Below are positions 38,630-47,803 of a stretch of 56,563 nt of DNA, one piece after another; within the stretch, counting starts at the first letter, position 1, and each line of letters begins with the position of its first letter. The translations under genes and the position numbers were made by a program. Origin of the DNA: Porticoccaceae bacterium (lineage in GTDB: Bacteria; Pseudomonadota; Gammaproteobacteria; Pseudomonadales; Porticoccaceae). The stretch lies in assembly GCA_029254005.1 (NCBI GenBank), contig JAQWYJ010000044.1, forward strand, positions 1 to 56,563, in the 5' to 3' direction. The notes under the pieces were generated by a model that saw nothing but the letters and a program-made list of their open reading frames with translations, searched no databases and was not told the DNA's origin.

Positions 38630-39733
38630 ATGAAGCGATGTAAAGGCCTACATTTTTGGGGACTTTCTTTGAATACCAATATTCGTTTCGCCTTTTTGTT
38701 CATGATGGCTATTGCTGTTTGGTTTGGCAGTGGATTGTTTGTGACATCTAAACCGAAACAGGCTGTAGAGCCACTGTCGACGCCTACTAACGTTCAAGTT
38801 TTATCGATTAATCACAGTTTATATAGCCCATCAATATCCTTGCGCGCGCGAACTGAACCGAACCGCAGCGTCAATATAGTGGCTCAGATAAATGGTAAGA
38901 TTAGCAAAGTTTTAGTCAACGAAGGCATGCCGGTCATTACAGGACAGCCGATATGTGAAATCGACCCAGAAGATAGATATTTACGGCTAAGCGAAGCAGA
39001 GGCTCATCTGAACCAAAGTGACATAGCTTATCGTGGGGCCCTGAAGCTAAAGACTGCAGGTTACCAGTCCGAGTTGGCGATAGCACAAGCTAAAGCGATG
39101 TTAGAAGCAGCAGAAGCTAATTTCAAGCGTGCTCAACTCAATGTTAGCTTCTTGCAAATAGTCGCACCTTTTGACGGTTTCGTTGAAGCAAGGCCGTTAG
39201 AGATCGGAGACTATGTAGTTCCTGGGAAGGTGTGTGCATCAATTATTGATCTAGATCCCATCAAGGTGACCTCAATGGTCAATGAAAACGAAATTGCATC
39301 TATTAGTGTTAGCAGTCCGACGAGTGTTAGTATCAATAATGGCCCAGCAATAGCAGCGCAGATCAATTTTATGGCGCATCAGGCAGATAAGATGACACGT
39401 GGTTACCGGCTCGAAGCCGTTGCTCCTAACGCAGACAGCCGAATAAGAGCAGGCCTGACAAGCCGATTGGAAATTCGCACTGACGGCGTTTTGGCGCATC
39501 TGATTCCTTCAAGTGCCACCCTTCTTAATGACGCAGGCGGTATTGTTGTGCGAGTCTTAGGAAACGATAACATAACGGCCTCACTGCCAGTGCAGATCCT
39601 AGGCGAAGAAGCAGCGGGGATTTGGGTTTCTGGATTGCCAAGGCAGGTCGATTTAATAACCGTTGGGCAAAATTATGTGGTCGATGGGGAATTAGTGAAG
39701 CCGTCGTTTTTAGTTAACAATGGTCAACAGTAG
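38630..39733 (+). CDS. RND efflux periplasmic adaptor (membrane fusion protein)
   Basis: Periplasmic adaptor of about 367 residues for the RND pump encoded next. It has one N-terminal membrane anchor (about 12-34). A lipoyl/barrel-sandwich half follows (VAQINGKISKVLVNEGMPVITGQP), then an alpha-hairpin with AEAHLNQSDIAYRGAL and ALEAAEANFKRAQ-like repeats, the second lipoyl half QIVAPFDGFVEARPLEIGDYV, and a beta-barrel. No lipobox is present. A GTG at 38615 is an alternative start. The permease begins 12 bases downstream; no outer-membrane TolC-like gene is in the window. Confidence 0.88.
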   Translation: MKRCKGLHFWGLSLNTNIRFAFLFMMAIAVWFGSGLFVTSKPKQAVEPLSTPTNVQVLSINHSLYSPSISLRARTEPNRSVNIVAQINGKISKVLVNEGMPVITGQPICEIDPEDRYLRLSEAEAHLNQSDIAYRGALKLKTAGYQSELAIAQAKAMLEAAEANFKRAQLNVSFLQIVAPFDGFVEARPLEIGDYVVPGKVCASIIDLDPIKVTSMVNENEIASISVSSPTSVSINNGPAIAAQINFMAHQADKMTRGYRLEAVAPNADSRIRAGLTSRLEIRTDGVLAHLIPSSATLLNDAGGIVVRVLGNDNITASLPVQILGEEAAGIWVSGLPRQVDLITVGQNYVVDGELVKPSFLVNNGQQ

Positions 39734-39745
39734 AGCTGATAAATA

Positions 39746-42700
39746 ATGAAATTTTTACGCCTGATTATCGACCACTCACGAGCAACGCTCTCAATTCTGT
39801 TGTTGATTCTAGTGGCTGGTGCTGGCTCGCGGTTGTCTATGCCGGTAGAGATGAACCCTAACGTTACATTGCCAGTGGTGATGATAATGGTTAGGCATGA
39901 CGGTATTTCACCTGAAGATGGCGCACGTTTATTAATTCGTCCGATTGAAAAAGAACTCAAGACTTTGGATGGGCTTGAAGAAGTTCAGGCTAATGCCCGT
40001 GAAGGTTCAGTAGTAGTAACCGCCGAATTTGAGGTAGGAGATGACATTAAACAGGCGGTTGCAGATGTCAGAGAAGCGGTAGATAGAGCCAAAGCTGAAT
40101 TCCCCCAAGATACAAAAGAACCCATCGTTAACGAATTAAGCCCTAGCCCTGAACCCACGATTGTAATTACTTTTTCTGGTGATAATGTATCAGAACGTGA
40201 ACTTTTCCAAGCGGCAAAGTTTTATCAGAGGCAATTAGAGATGTTGCCTGATGTGCTCACTGCAGATATATCTGGACATCGCGATGAAGTTGTCGATGTC
40301 GTGGTTGACCCTTCTCGGATGGAGCAGTATGGGCTTGGAATAAATGAAATAATTAATGTGGTAAGAGTAAATAATATCCTTATCCCAGCGGGAGAAATGG
40401 ATACTGCTCGAGGACGTTTTGGCGTTAAGATTCCAGCCCTGATTGAAACTACCGATGATATAAGAGCTCTGCCGATCCGAAACAATTCGGAAGGTTCTGT
40501 TGTTTTGGGGGACGTAGCGGATGTTCAGCGAACCTTCAAAGATGCCAGTAGCTATAGCCTGATAAATGGCCAAAAAACCATCGCTATTGACGTGCGTAAA
40601 CGTCTGACAGCTAATTTGATCGAAACCGTTGCGGCATCTCGACTGACCGTCGATCAATATAGAAGCCAGTTTTCTAGCGATTTAGATATCGGTTACACCT
40701 TTGACAGCTCTGTGATGACAGGGCAAATGGTCGGCGAGCTCCAGGGTAATATAATCACAGCTATGTGCTTGGTTTTGATATTGGTGGTGGCAACTCTAGG
40801 AGTCAAATCAGGTATTTTAGTCGGCTTTGGTATCCCTTTTTGTCTATTGGGTGCTCTCATTCTAGTTAACCTTTTAGGCCACAGCTTTAACTTTATGGTG
40901 ATGTTTGGGTTGCTCTTATCCTTGGGTATGCTGATTGATGGCGCTATTGTTGTTGTCGAGTTTGCCAATACTAAGGCAGCTGAGGGCCTTTCAACAAGAG
41001 AGGCCTATGTAACCGCAGTACAGCGAATGGCTATTCCCGTAATAGCATCAACAGGAACCACCCTAGCAGCATTTTTGCCGTTACTATTTTGGCCGGGAGT
41101 GTCTGGCGAATTTATGTCCTACTTGCCAATTACTGTATTTGCGGTTTTAGCATGGTCTCTTACTTATGCACTTATCTTTGCTCCTACTTTGGGTATTGTA
41201 ATGGCTCGTCGTCGCGGTAAGCGTAAAAAGCTTCCGGAGAATCATGCGTCTGAAGAGTCGGCAGCGACCTTATTTCAGCCTTTATTAAATTTCTATCTCA
41301 GGTTACTAGTTCCTGTGATTAATGCGCCGGTGCGATCTTCACTTGTGTCAATATCCCTCATTTTCGGAATATTCTACCTCTATGGTAAGTTCAATGCTGG
41401 GCAAGAGTTTTTCACTCCGATTGAGAGTCAGTATGGAATCGTTGAGGTTCGAGCTCAAGGAAATCTAGCCGTCGAAGAGCAAAGAGATTTGACTCTCAAG
41501 GTGAACAACCTTGTGTCCCAAATTGATGGAGTAAACCAATTATATGCATCTGGTAAGGCTGGGAATTTTGTTACCTTTGGAACAGACAAAAGCCGCGACC
41601 AAATCAGCTCCATTTTGGTTGAATTATACCCTCGAGAAGAGCGAAGTAGGGGTAGTAAAGAAATTTTTGCGGAGATTCGCGAACGAACGAAAAGACTACC
41701 GGGTATTTACGTTTCTGGCCAGGAGGTAGAAACTGGACCTCCTACAGGCAAAGATATTCAGATCGAATTATCCTCCCCAAATAGGCAGGCTACTTATCAA
41801 AAAGCGAGTGAACTGCGTGATTGGATAGCGAATAACGTAGAAGGTATAAGAGATTTACAAGATACCTTACCCTTGGCAGGCATTCAGTGGGAAATAGAGG
41901 TTGATCGCCCCAGGGCGGCTATGTTGGGAGTTAATGTTGCCGATGTGGGGAGTATGGTTCAATTGATCACTGGTGGTGCGATTATCGGTGAATTTAGACC
42001 TGACAACTCAGATCAAGAAGTTGAAATTCGCTTGCGCTATCCAGTAGTAGATCGCCAGCTTATGGCGCTTGACGACTTACGAGTGAATACGCCTAATGGG
42101 CCTGTGGCAGTAAGCAGTTTTACCGCCAGAGTTGCTAAACCACGTATCGACTCTATTCAGCGCATTGATCAGAGAGAAACAACGTTTGTCTTGGGTAATA
42201 CCATGGAAGGCTATTTAGCTGATGACCAAATTCGAGCAATTCAACAATGGATTGACAATACCGATCAGTCTGAAGTGAGTATTCGTTTTCGAGGCGCCAA
42301 TGAGGAACAGGTCAAGGCTGCAGAGTTTTTGTCTGTAGCATTTTCGCTCGCCATGGCAGTGATGTTAATCATGTTAGTTATGCAATTTAATAGTTTCTAT
42401 CAAGCGGGTTTGATCTTGTTTTCAGTGGTTATGTCTACGGCTGGAGTTCTATTGGGCTTAATGGTTGCTCAGGCTACCTTTAGTACCATTTTAACGGGGG
42501 TAGGAATTGTGGCTTTGGCAGGTATTGTTGTTAATAATAATATTGTTCTGATTGATACCTACAATTATTTGCGGCGCAACAATTCTATGCTTACACCAAC
42601 CGAAGCGGTTTACAGCGCAGCCAAATCACGTTTCAGACCGGTAATGCTAACGACCATTACAACCGTTGTAGGTTTGTTGCCACTGGCAAATAGCATTAGT

Positions 42701-42904
42701 ATCGATCTGGTGAACCGTAGTTATACCGTCGGTGGTATGGTTGCTTCTTGGTGGCAACCTTTAGCTAGCGCTATTGTGAATGGTTTACTAGTAGCCACGG
42801 TGCTGACGCTACTGCTAACCCCAGCGATGTTGTTGGTGCCAGAAATTGTGTCTAAACGACTAGGTTTTCGTATCGCCGGACACCAGTTTAGTGATAACTC
42901 TTAA
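39746..42904 (+). CDS. RND-family efflux permease (AcrB/HAE1-like)
   Basis: Inner-membrane proton-driven transporter of 1052 residues with the duplicated RND architecture: two blocks of six helices and two large periplasmic loops. Visible are the N-terminal anchor, PVEMNPNVTLPVVMI, GMLIDGAIVVVEFANT in TM4 and GIVVNNNIVLIDTYN in TM10. The AcrB relay pair D407/D408 reads D398-G399 here and K940 aligns with N930, so the proton path differs from AcrB and looks like the SwrC-type group. Substrate unknown. It is coupled to the upstream adaptor gene; dinB follows 22 bases on. Confidence 0.92.
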   Translation: MKFLRLIIDHSRATLSILLLILVAGAGSRLSMPVEMNPNVTLPVVMIMVRHDGISPEDGARLLIRPIEKELKTLDGLEEVQANAREGSVVVTAEFEVGDDIKQAVADVREAVDRAKAEFPQDTKEPIVNELSPSPEPTIVITFSGDNVSERELFQAAKFYQRQLEMLPDVLTADISGHRDEVVDVVVDPSRMEQYGLGINEIINVVRVNNILIPAGEMDTARGRFGVKIPALIETTDDIRALPIRNNSEGSVVLGDVADVQRTFKDASSYSLINGQKTIAIDVRKRLTANLIETVAASRLTVDQYRSQFSSDLDIGYTFDSSVMTGQMVGELQGNIITAMCLVLILVVATLGVKSGILVGFGIPFCLLGALILVNLLGHSFNFMVMFGLLLSLGMLIDGAIVVVEFANTKAAEGLSTREAYVTAVQRMAIPVIASTGTTLAAFLPLLFWPGVSGEFMSYLPITVFAVLAWSLTYALIFAPTLGIVMARRRGKRKKLPENHASEESAATLFQPLLNFYLRLLVPVINAPVRSSLVSISLIFGIFYLYGKFNAGQEFFTPIESQYGIVEVRAQGNLAVEEQRDLTLKVNNLVSQIDGVNQLYASGKAGNFVTFGTDKSRDQISSILVELYPREERSRGSKEIFAEIRERTKRLPGIYVSGQEVETGPPTGKDIQIELSSPNRQATYQKASELRDWIANNVEGIRDLQDTLPLAGIQWEIEVDRPRAAMLGVNVADVGSMVQLITGGAIIGEFRPDNSDQEVEIRLRYPVVDRQLMALDDLRVNTPNGPVAVSSFTARVAKPRIDSIQRIDQRETTFVLGNTMEGYLADDQIRAIQQWIDNTDQSEVSIRFRGANEEQVKAAEFLSVAFSLAMAVMLIMLVMQFNSFYQAGLILFSVVMSTAGVLLGLMVAQATFSTILTGVGIVALAGIVVNNNIVLIDTYNYLRRNNSMLTPTEAVYSAAKSRFRPVMLTTITTVVGLLPLANSISIDLVNRSYTVGGMVASWWQPLASAIVNGLLVATVLTLLLTPAMLLVPEIVSKRLGFRIAGHQFSDNS

Positions 42905-42926
42905 CTGGAGATTAAAAGGTAACTGA

Positions 42927-43988
42927 TTGAGAAAAATCATCCATTGTGATTGCGACAGTTTTTATGCGTCGGTCGAAATGCGGGATGATCCGACGTTACT
43001 TACATTACCTATCGCAATCGGCGGTAAGTCTGATCGACGTGGTGTAGTGGCTACTTGTAACTATCTTGCACGAGATTTTGGTGTCCGATCAGCAATGCCC
43101 ACCGCCCATGCACTAAGGCTCTGTCCTGACCTTGTGGTCATTCCAGCTACTATGGAAAAATATCGTCACGCAGCGCATCAAATTCGGCAAATATTCTATC
43201 GATATACAGATAAAGTTGAACCTTTATCATTGGATGAAGCTTATTTAGATGTTAGCGATTGCCACCTCTGTCAGGGAAGTGGCACCCTTATTGCTCAAGA
43301 AATCAGACAGACGATTGCCGAGGAAGTAGGAGTGACGGCATCGGCGGGCATTGCGTCGAATAAATTTTTAGCTAAAGTGGCCAGTGACCTTAACAAACCG
43401 GATGGTCAATTTGTCATTGCACCAAATCAAATTGATGCTTTTGTTAAAGCATTGGAGGTTAAAAAGATTTTTGGTGTTGGCAAGGTAACAGCAGACAAGC
43501 TCCATCGGATGAATATAAGAACCTGTGGTGATCTACAACAGCGCTCATTGATTGAGTTGGTGGACAAATTCGGCACCTTTGGTAAGCGGCTCTATGACCT
43601 GAGTTTTGGTAAGGATGATCGTGAAGTGAACTCAGACAGTCGCCGAAAATCTTTGAGTGTGGAGCATACATACTCAGATGACTTAAAAGATCAGCTGGCA
43701 TGCCAAGAAAAAATACCTCAGCTTTTGATGGAGCTACGCAGTCGTCTGCGGAGGATTGATGAAGACTATTTGGTTACTAAGCAGTTTATTAAAGTAAAAT
43801 TTAATGACTTTTCGGCCACCACTGTAGAACGTCAGTTTACCAAAGGTTTTCCTGAAGAAAGCTTTCAAATTCTATTAGAAGAAGCTTGGCAGCGCAAAGC
43901 GCGTCCAGTGCGATTAATAGGGCTGGGTGTGCGGTTTGTTGATATGTCTAAGCTCTCATTGGCTCAGCAATTAGTTTTGTTTGAGTAG
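42927..43988 (+). CDS. dinB: DNA polymerase IV (Y-family translesion polymerase)
   Basis: Error-prone translesion polymerase. The 353-residue product starts at TTG (42927), with AAAAGGT 6 bases before. It gives RKIIHCDCDSFYASVEMRDDP with metal ligand D8, and SLDEAYLDV with D103/E104. HhH motifs (KIFGVGKVTADKLHRMNI) and the little-finger domain (KSLSVEHTYSDDL) follow. It ends with LAQQLVLFE, close to the beta-clamp-binding QLVLxL-type peptide. No LexA box is evident, because the gene sits directly behind the RND operon. Confidence 0.96.
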   Translation: MRKIIHCDCDSFYASVEMRDDPTLLTLPIAIGGKSDRRGVVATCNYLARDFGVRSAMPTAHALRLCPDLVVIPATMEKYRHAAHQIRQIFYRYTDKVEPLSLDEAYLDVSDCHLCQGSGTLIAQEIRQTIAEEVGVTASAGIASNKFLAKVASDLNKPDGQFVIAPNQIDAFVKALEVKKIFGVGKVTADKLHRMNIRTCGDLQQRSLIELVDKFGTFGKRLYDLSFGKDDREVNSDSRRKSLSVEHTYSDDLKDQLACQEKIPQLLMELRSRLRRIDEDYLVTKQFIKVKFNDFSATTVERQFTKGFPEESFQILLEEAWQRKARPVRLIGLGVRFVDMSKLSLAQQLVLFE

Positions 43989-44019
43989 GTGAACGATCAA
44001 TATTTCATTACTCAGTCGT

Positions 44020-44047
44020 TTGAAATAATCCACTATTTTGCTAAACT
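44020..44047 (+). promoter_or_regulatory. Extended -10 promoter of the small gene after dinB
   Basis: TTGAAA (44020-44025, 5/6), a 16-base spacer and TAAACT (44042-44047, 4/6) preceded by TGC, an extended -10. Transcription would begin near 44054. This places the start codon of the following gene at or after 44079. Confidence 0.5.
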
Positions 44048-44078
44048 CCCGAAACTCCTATTTGTTAGAGAATTTGCG

Positions 44079-44402
44079 TTGATTAATCGTTCTAGTAAAC
44101 ATTCAGTTCGTAATGAATTACGACGTAAAACCGAAGAGTTTGTCTCTCGTGGCGGAGAAATAAAGCATCACAGCGCCGGAGAGACAGGTGAGCCCCAGGG
44201 CAACAATAAAAGCCGGTCTGCCTTTATAAGCGGAGAGCCTCGTAAAACGCGTACCTATATTAATGATGTAGTGTCCGCATTGGATGAGCGCAAACAAAGT
44301 CAAATACCTCCCAAAAAGGCCCCCAAATCCAGTAGGCCAAAGAAAAGAATCATCTATGATGATTTCGGAGAAGCGATTCGTGAGGTTTGGGTCGATCAAT
44401 AG
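44079..44402 (+). CDS. Small basic protein of unknown function
   Basis: Not firmly recognised. From TTG 44079 it encodes 107 residues: a helix with HSVRNELRRKTEEFVSRGGEI, a Ser/Gly/Lys-rich disordered middle, a KKAPKSSRPKKR basic stretch, and the ending IYDDFGEAIREVWVD. The EEFVSRGGEI helix weakly recalls the central part of the RNA-polymerase-binding protein SutA of pseudomonads, but the acidic N-terminus of SutA is missing. The frame is open to GTG 43989, directly after the dinB stop. The internal promoter argues for the shorter form. Confidence 0.6.
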   Translation: MINRSSKHSVRNELRRKTEEFVSRGGEIKHHSAGETGEPQGNNKSRSAFISGEPRKTRTYINDVVSALDERKQSQIPPKKAPKSSRPKKRIIYDDFGEAIREVWVDQ

Positions 44403-44464
44403 GTAGACCGACATAATCATTGCATTAAACAGACATGGTATCAACTTAGTGAATTAAATCACGG

Positions 44465-45538
44465 TCAGTTTATTGCTTCACCGCGAGCTTGTTTATCTGC
44501 ATGATAGCTTGATCTCACCAAAGGTCCGCAGGCCGCTTGTTTGAAGCCGATATGATATGCGTATTCAGTATACTCGGCAAATTCATCAGGATGAACAAAC
44601 CGCTCAACGGCTAAGTGGCTGGGGGATGGTTGTAAATATTGTCCTACTGTGAGCATGTCAACATTGTGCTCTCGAAGATCATCTAGGGTCCTGAGAAGCT
44701 CATCTTTTGTTTCACCTAAACCTACCATTAAGCCCGACTTTGTTTGAATTTCCGGATTTCGTGCTTTGTATTCTTTTAGTAACTTCAACGACCAGGCGTA
44801 ATTTGCACCCGGGCGAGCTTCGCGATAAAGCCTAGGTACTGTCTCTAGATTATGATTAAAAACATCAGGGGGTGTGGCCGACATAATATCCAAAGCTGGT
44901 GTCATTCGGCCACGAAAATCAGGCACTAGTACTTCTACTTTTAACCCAGAGGATAATAGTCTTGCTTCACGAATACAGTCAGCAAAATGCTGCGCACCAC
45001 CATCGCGAAGATCATCGCGATCCACTGAAGTAATGACTACATATTTTAGTCCCATTTCATGAATAGCAAGTGCTAAATTCTTCGGTTCATCAATATCAAG
45101 CTTATTTGGTTTACCATGACCGACATCACAAAATGGACAACGCCGTGTGCAGATTTCACCCATGATCATAAAGGTTGCTGTTCCACCACTAAAACACTCA
45201 TGAAGATTGGGGCAGGCAGCCTCCTCACAGACGGTAGACATCTTATGGCGGCGTAAAATAGATTTAATTTCTTGTACTTTAGGAGATGCTGAAAGTCGAA
45301 TTCGCATCCATTCTGGTTTACGTTGTATGGTCGTAGTGGGAATAACTTTAACAGGAATGCGCTCCACTTTATCTGCACTACGAAGTTTTTCACCGGCTTT
45401 CAATCGTCTGGTTCGGGAAGGTGGGCGTGGAGTGTCTATATTAACAACCGGAATACTCGATAAATTAGATGCTTCGGTGCCCTGTTGAGCACCAAGCTTA
45501 GCCGACTTCGCTTCTTCTGGAGTATCTGTTAATTTCAC
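44465..45538 (-). CDS. lipA: Lipoyl synthase
   Basis: Radical-SAM enzyme inserting two sulfurs into octanoyl-E2. The 357-residue product has auxiliary-cluster Cys C104, C109 and C115 ([12 protein letters not shown]) and the radical-SAM cluster C130, C134 and C137 (CTRRCPFC). [18 protein letters not shown] follows, and the C-terminal RSSYHAD carries the cluster Ser. The N-terminus is about 35 residues longer than Escherichia coli LipA, rich in Pro/Arg/Lys ([15 protein letters not shown]). The start overlaps the lipB stop by 4 bases. Confidence 0.97.
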   Translation of the reverse strand: MKLTDTPEEAKSAKLGAQQGTEASNLSSIPVVNIDTPRPPSRTRRLKAGEKLRSADKVERIPVKVIPTTTIQRKPEWMRIRLSASPKVQEIKSILRRHKMSTVCEEAACPNLHECFSGGTATFMIMGEICTRRCPFCDVGHGKPNKLDIDEPKNLALAIHEMGLKYVVITSVDRDDLRDGGAQHFADCIREARLLSSGLKVEVLVPDFRGRMTPALDIMSATPPDVFNHNLETVPRLYREARPGANYAWSLKLLKEYKARNPEIQTKSGLMVGLGETKDELLRTLDDLREHNVDMLTVGQYLQPSPSHLAVERFVHPDEFAEYTEYAYHIGFKQAACGPLVRSSYHADKQARGEAIN

Positions 45539-46230
45539 GATTCTGTATTGCCCTTAGGTATATTTTTATCATCAAAACTGTCTGTCACGTCTCTATATTG
45601 ATTATAACCTAGTCCATTCATCAATTGATGGCTTAACTGGTCTGTTACTTCTTCAATAGAGGGGCATGGGCTGATTATATCAGCCATTTGAGTCATGTGG
45701 ATACCCAGACCGCAAGGGTTGATCCGCTGCCAGGGCGACATGTCCATATTAATATTGAAATTTAAGCCGTGATAACTGCAACCTTTACGAATACGCAGTC
45801 CAAGGGACGCAATTTTTCTTCCCTGGCCATCGTAAACGCCAGGCGCATCTCTTTTTGGTGCTGCACTTATCTGCCAGTGAGCTAGGGTCTTAACCAGCGC
45901 TTGTTCTATAAGAGTTACAAGAGCCCTAACTCCTATACTTAAGCGTTTTAAATCAATCATTAGGTAGGCCGTAATTTGACCCGGTCCATGGTAGGTTACG
46001 TGGCCACCACGATCGCTCTTTATGACAGGGATATCACCCGGTAAAAGAACATACTCATCTTTTCCAGCCTGACCTTGAGTAAAAACACCATGGTGTTGAA
46101 CAAACCAAATTTCATCATCAGTGTCTGCGTCACGATTGTTAGTAAGATATTGCATTTGCCGCAGAGTATCGGTGTAGTCTTGGATACCTAAGTAGCGAAG
46201 CTTAATGGTAGTTGGAGAAGACACTATCAA
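45535..46230 (-). CDS. lipB: Octanoyl-[acyl-carrier-protein]:protein octanoyltransferase
   Basis: Transfers octanoyl from ACP to lipoyl domains, supplying the substrate of LipA. The 231-residue product has [20 protein letters not shown] (74-93) and the catalytic pair K139 ([13 protein letters not shown]) and C173 (INPCGL). Length is slightly above the usual 210-220. Its ATG overlaps the ybeD stop by 4 bases and its stop overlaps lipA, so ybeD-lipB-lipA are translationally coupled. Confidence 0.97.
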   Translation of the reverse strand: MIVSSPTTIKLRYLGIQDYTDTLRQMQYLTNNRDADTDDEIWFVQHHGVFTQGQAGKDEYVLLPGDIPVIKSDRGGHVTYHGPGQITAYLMIDLKRLSIGVRALVTLIEQALVKTLAHWQISAAPKRDAPGVYDGQGRKIASLGLRIRKGCSYHGLNFNINMDMSPWQRINPCGLGIHMTQMADIISPCPSIEEVTDQLSHQLMNGLGYNQYRDVTDSFDDKNIPKGNTES

Positions 46231-46493
46231 AGCACCATTTTAACTTTAGGGTTTTGCTTGAGGGCCTTAAAAATATCGTCTAGTTGTGCTTTTCCAGTCG
46301 CGGTGATATTTACCGTAATAGACTGCCAGCGCCCTTTACTGCTGTCCCGAATCGAGATTCTTGTGCGATCAAATCCCGGTGCATATTTATCAATAACATT
46401 GAGCACATGTTCAAGAAAATAATTATCAGCTTGCCCTAGAATTTTAATCGGGTAGTCGCATGGAAATTCAATTTTGGGAGGTTTTTGTGTCAT
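46227..46493 (-). CDS. ybeD: DUF493 (YbeD) family protein
   Basis: An 88-residue ACT-like DUF493 protein: IEFPCDYPIKILGQADNYFLE at the N-terminus, then ISIRDSSKGRWQSITVNITA and [15 protein letters not shown]. Molecular function unknown; the fold suggests a small regulatory domain. It is always found beside lipB and dacA in gammaproteobacteria, as here (15 bases after dacA). Confidence 0.94.
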   Translation of the reverse strand: MTQKPPKIEFPCDYPIKILGQADNYFLEHVLNVIDKYAPGFDRTRISIRDSSKGRWQSITVNITATGKAQLDDIFKALKQNPKVKMVL

Positions 46494-46508
46494 CGATTAG
46501 TGGTGTGC

Positions 46509-47687
46509 TCAGGAGAGTAAATCGGTAAAGAAGAGAATAATCCAATCAATCAGTTGGGAGAACATCCCAGAGGTCTCAATATCCTTTGTCGCCACCAATG
46601 GAATTTTCACCAGACTATTATCGCCCAAGCTTACATTCAGTTGCCCAAGAGCTTGTCCTGACAAAACGGGGGCTTTGATTATTTTATCAAGGGTCACTTG
46701 GGCTTGAAAGTTTTTCTCTGAACCGCGAGGAAAAGTCAAAACTACATCATCTGCTACAGTGAGGTTTAAAAACTCTTCCTCGCCATACCATAATTTAGCG
46801 TTGGCTTTGATCACTTCGCCAGCGGAGTAAACTACTTGTGTATCGAAATACCTAAATCCATAAGATAGCAACCGTTGAGATTCTCTAGCACGAGATTCAT
46901 CATCATTAGCGCCAAGCACAACGGCAATAAGGCGCATATCGCGACGTTTGGCAGAGGATACTAGACAGTACCCCGCTTCATCTGTTCGCCCAGTTTTAAA
47001 GCCATCAACGGTTTTGTCTCGCCATAATAATCTGTTGCGGTTTGGCTGATTGATATTGTTATGTTGAAAATATTTTTTGGCGTAAATTGAGTAGTATTTA
47101 GGATGATCTCTAATGATGGCACTGGCAAGAATTGATAGATCTCGAGCAGATGTAAACATACCTTCAGCAGGCAAGCCCGTGGCATTCATGTACTGAGTAT
47201 TGGTCATACCTAATGCTTCGGCCTGCTGATTCATCAGGTCAGCAAAAGCATATTCACCGCCAGCTACATGCTCAGCTAAGGCTATGGCAGCATCATTACC
47301 TGATTGGATGATTACACCATGCATAAGATCAATAACGGATACTTTACTTCTTGGGCTAAGAAACATTGTTGAACCATCAGTTTTTGCGCCACCCAGTTCC
47401 CAAGCATTATCACTAATTAGAACTTCAAAATCTTCTGTCAAGCGCTGTTCAGCGATCTCATTAGACACGAGGTAAGTAGTCATCATCTTGGCAAGACTTG
47501 CGGGAGGCAATTGTTCGTCGGCATTGTTTTCAAGCAAAACTGTGCCTGTATTTGCGTCGACCAATATCCAAGCATCTGCTGCAATCTCTGGTGCGGCAGG
47601 ACGCATTTTTTGAGCAACGCTAGAATTAGATACTAATAGTGTGACTAGGAGGGTTAATACTGCTGTTAAGCACCATTGTTTGATCAT
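46509..47687 (-). CDS. dacA: D-alanyl-D-alanine carboxypeptidase (PBP5/6 family)
   Basis: Trims the terminal D-Ala of peptidoglycan pentapeptides. The 392-residue product has a signal peptide ending near NSSVAQ. The penicillin-binding triad is S64-LA-K67, S129-G-N131 and K231-T-G233. A C-terminal beta domain (about 290-370) is followed by an amphipathic membrane-anchoring helix at the extreme C-terminus (FSQLIDWIILFFTDLLS). Called dacA for its class; dacC would be equally fair. rlpA, often upstream in pseudomonads, is absent. The 116 bases to mltB hold only a CACAATTGTG palindrome. Confidence 0.95.
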   Translation of the reverse strand: MIKQWCLTAVLTLLVTLLVSNSSVAQKMRPAAPEIAADAWILVDANTGTVLLENNADEQLPPASLAKMMTTYLVSNEIAEQRLTEDFEVLISDNAWELGGAKTDGSTMFLSPRSKVSVIDLMHGVIIQSGNDAAIALAEHVAGGEYAFADLMNQQAEALGMTNTQYMNATGLPAEGMFTSARDLSILASAIIRDHPKYYSIYAKKYFQHNNINQPNRNRLLWRDKTVDGFKTGRTDEAGYCLVSSAKRRDMRLIAVVLGANDDESRARESQRLLSYGFRYFDTQVVYSAGEVIKANAKLWYGEEEFLNLTVADDVVLTFPRGSEKNFQAQVTLDKIIKAPVLSGQALGQLNVSLGDNSLVKIPLVATKDIETSGMFSQLIDWIILFFTDLLS

Positions 47688-47803
47688 AAGTTATTACCAA
47701 TCATCTCTTATCTTTGAGGGGTAGTTTAGCATCCTCAGGCTTTAGTTGGGCATAATCGCCACACAATTGTGAAGATTATATGCTGACTTACATTACAATT
47801 GAC

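Noticed and set aside
40235-40657. 140-residue open frame antisense to the RND permease
   Set aside because: Shadow of the permease with no recognisable domain.
47762-47771. CACAATTGTG palindrome between mltB and dacA
   Set aside because: Short AT-rich palindrome expected by chance in this composition; no second copy with regular spacing.
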